DNA of 64,000 bases from Cyclobacteriaceae bacterium (GTDB taxonomy: Bacteria > Bacteroidota > Bacteroidia > Cytophagales > Cyclobacteriaceae), in NCBI GenBank assembly GCA_028285685.1, contig JANQOR010000041.1, positions 62,001-126,000 of the forward strand. The letters are read 5' to 3'. A program made the position numbers and the translations under genes. The notes below the pieces were generated by a model. It worked only from the letters and a program-made list of their open reading frames with translations. It was not told the origin of the DNA and did not search any database. Of this stretch, positions 62,888 to 64,000 are shown piece by piece. Within the stretch, counting starts at the first letter, position 1. The number at the start of each line of letters is the position of its first letter.

Positions 62888-63208
62888 AAAGTGCTCAAAA
62901 ATATTCCGCTTGGTGCGTCTAAATATGATATTTCAATGAAGCGCTCTCATTCTTCAGTAAAATATGGCTGTCAATCAGTGAAATGCTTTATTGGTAAGAT
63001 ACTGAGCAAAACTGTCAATAGACTAGTTTATACATCAATCTCGCTTAATTCTTTTGAAGAGCTCGGCAAGATGTAAGAAATTTCAAATCGGTAATTTTCA
63101 TAGCTGGTTGAAAAAGAAGTTTGGGTGGTTTTTCTTCGGCACTCTTTCCACCCGAACTTTCTTTTTACCATAAGCTGAAATCTGAAACCAAAGACATCCA
63201 CTGAAAAT
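62888..63208. other. 321-base gap with long inverted repeat
   Basis: The gap separates the divergent kinase and amine-oxidase genes. At 63111-63166, AAAAAGAAGTTTGGGTGG and CCACCCGAACTTTCTTTTT pair over about 18 bases with one wobble and one bulge around a 19-base loop; on the plus strand the right arm ends in T5. It could end stray transcription or act in the leader of the amine oxidase, 42 bases upstream of its ATG. Nothing else coding is seen. Confidence 0.5.
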
Positions 63209-64000
63209 ATGAAGAAGATACGCAGCTTACTACTTAAACTATTACTCTGCTCAATCATGCTTCTCTTGATGGCAGGTTGCGTTACAGTTGCTATGGCTAA
63301 TCAATCGTTTGTCCAGATCCAGCATCAAACCAATCAGAAGGTAATTGTCGTAGGCGGGGGTATTTCTGGCTTGTATGCTGCAAAACTCCTGATGGAAAAA
63401 GGATATGAAGTAGTAATTCTCGAGGCGAGCGACAGAGTCGGTGGCCGAATAAGACAGCTAGATGGTTTCGCAGATTTTCAAATAGAGCTAGGAGCTGAGT
63501 TCGTCCATGGGCAGCGAAGCGAGCTGCGAAAAATGACGCTTGATAACGGCCTCAAGCTGATTGAGGTCGACGATAGCACAGAAGGACTGGTGTATATGCA
63601 TGGATCCATTCGTGATGACGATGACAAGGTGGTGATTAAAGCATCAAGACAAGTCCAGAAATTAATCAATAGAATGAGTAGTGTATATGATGATCCTACG
63701 AAGACTGTCCATCAGTATCTCATAGAAAGTGAGGCATCTGTCAGGGATCATAGGCTGATTCAATCTGAAATTGGTAACGATGTAGGCTCCGATCTTAGAA
63801 AGATCGGAGTCCGCGACCTCATCGACAATGACGATAAATGGTCGGCAGGGAACAGGGATTTCTTACTGGCTGATGGGTCTTTCAAGGATATTCTCGGACC
63901 CTTAGAAACTGAGCTTGGCAACAGAATTCGACTAAACTCCCCAGTAGTTTCAATTGATTACTCACTGGACAAGCTGGTGGTAGCTACAGCAAGTGGAGAA
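63209..64000 (+). CDS. Lipid-anchored FAD-dependent amine oxidase (5' part)
   Basis: 264 residues are visible and the gene runs off the right edge. The N-terminus has a lipoprotein signal with lipobox LMAGC (Cys near residue 24). The Rossmann FAD-binding motif follows (VVGGGISGLYAAKLL), then LEASDRVGGRIRQ and ELGAEFVHG, all typical of flavin monoamine oxidases. An amine oxidase anchored as a lipoprotein would act outside the cytoplasm; FAD loading before export would need Tat, whose RR motif is absent, so the targeting is uncertain. Substrate unknown. Confidence 0.85.
   Translation, partial: MKKIRSLLLKLLLCSIMLLLMAGCVTVAMANQSFVQIQHQTNQKVIVVGGGISGLYAAKLLMEKGYEVVILEASDRVGGRIRQLDGFADFQIELGAEFVHGQRSELRKMTLDNGLKLIEVDDSTEGLVYMHGSIRDDDDKVVIKASRQVQKLINRMSSVYDDPTKTVHQYLIESEASVRDHRLIQSEIGNDVGSDLRKIGVRDLIDNDDKWSAGNRDFLLADGSFKDILGPLETELGNRIRLNSPVVSIDYSLDKLVVATASGE

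Overview
The window looks like a chromosomal segment of a Bacteroidota, most likely a marine or environmental member of the Cytophagia. The evidence is a type IX secretion C-terminal domain on a predicted glycosidase, an ECF sigma / FecR / STN-domain triad, LytTR regulators, a menaquinone pathway laid out as in this phylum, a ParE-ParC pair of the Bacteroidota type, one promoter of the TTTG-N21-TAnnTTTG kind, and moderately AT-rich DNA. Several genes start with TTG or GTG, and many junctions overlap as ATGA, TTGA, TAATG or TGATG. No tRNA, rRNA, CRISPR array or insertion sequence was recognised.

1-8727 (all minus strand) is one compact chemosensory operon, read right to left: ParA-type ATPase, lysine-rich STAS protein, CheY, CheA, CheW, a methyl-accepting protein with almost no periplasmic part, CheR, a histidine-kinase-like protein whose phosphoacceptor His is Asn, CheD, and CheB (cut by the window edge). 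A ParA plus a basic-tailed STAS adaptor at the head suggests a device for positioning the receptor array.

8906-18921 (minus) holds holA, a large TPR protein, an outer-membrane barrel without a recognisable plug, an acidic SPOR protein, exbB-exbD-tonB-like genes and folC. 18998-24215 carries a TPR histidine kinase with a convergent single-domain response regulator, a three-domain DNA ligase D and a histidine phosphatase. 24244-32319 is the menaquinone cluster (hotdog thioesterase, menF, menD, menB, menE), interrupted on the opposite strand by an ECF sigma factor, an STN/carboxypeptidase-regulatory protein and a FecR anti-sigma.

32383-45104 is mostly housekeeping: a DoxX-like protein, a radical SAM protein, rhomboid, a TerB-like protein, an orphan Hpt protein, a very large BNR-repeat secreted protein, a SanA-like protein, trmH, parC and parE. 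45246-50102 includes a sterol-desaturase-like enzyme, an ArsR/AHSA1 pair with a clear operator-promoter, and mnmE.

50103-64000 looks more accessory. glpK sits between mnmE and a diverged copy of the mnmE 3' end, the signature of an insertion at the mnmE terminus. It is followed by an exported PLP enzyme, a repeat lipoprotein, a pectate-lyase-like protein, a membrane LytTR regulator, a T9SS-secreted GH-A-like glycosidase, small envelope proteins, a LytS/LytR-type two-component pair, and the start of a lipid-anchored FAD amine oxidase. The strongest unusual signals are the ParA/STAS chemosensory module, the His-less kinase, the mnmE-glpK-mnmE' footprint, and the sigma cassette inside the men genes.
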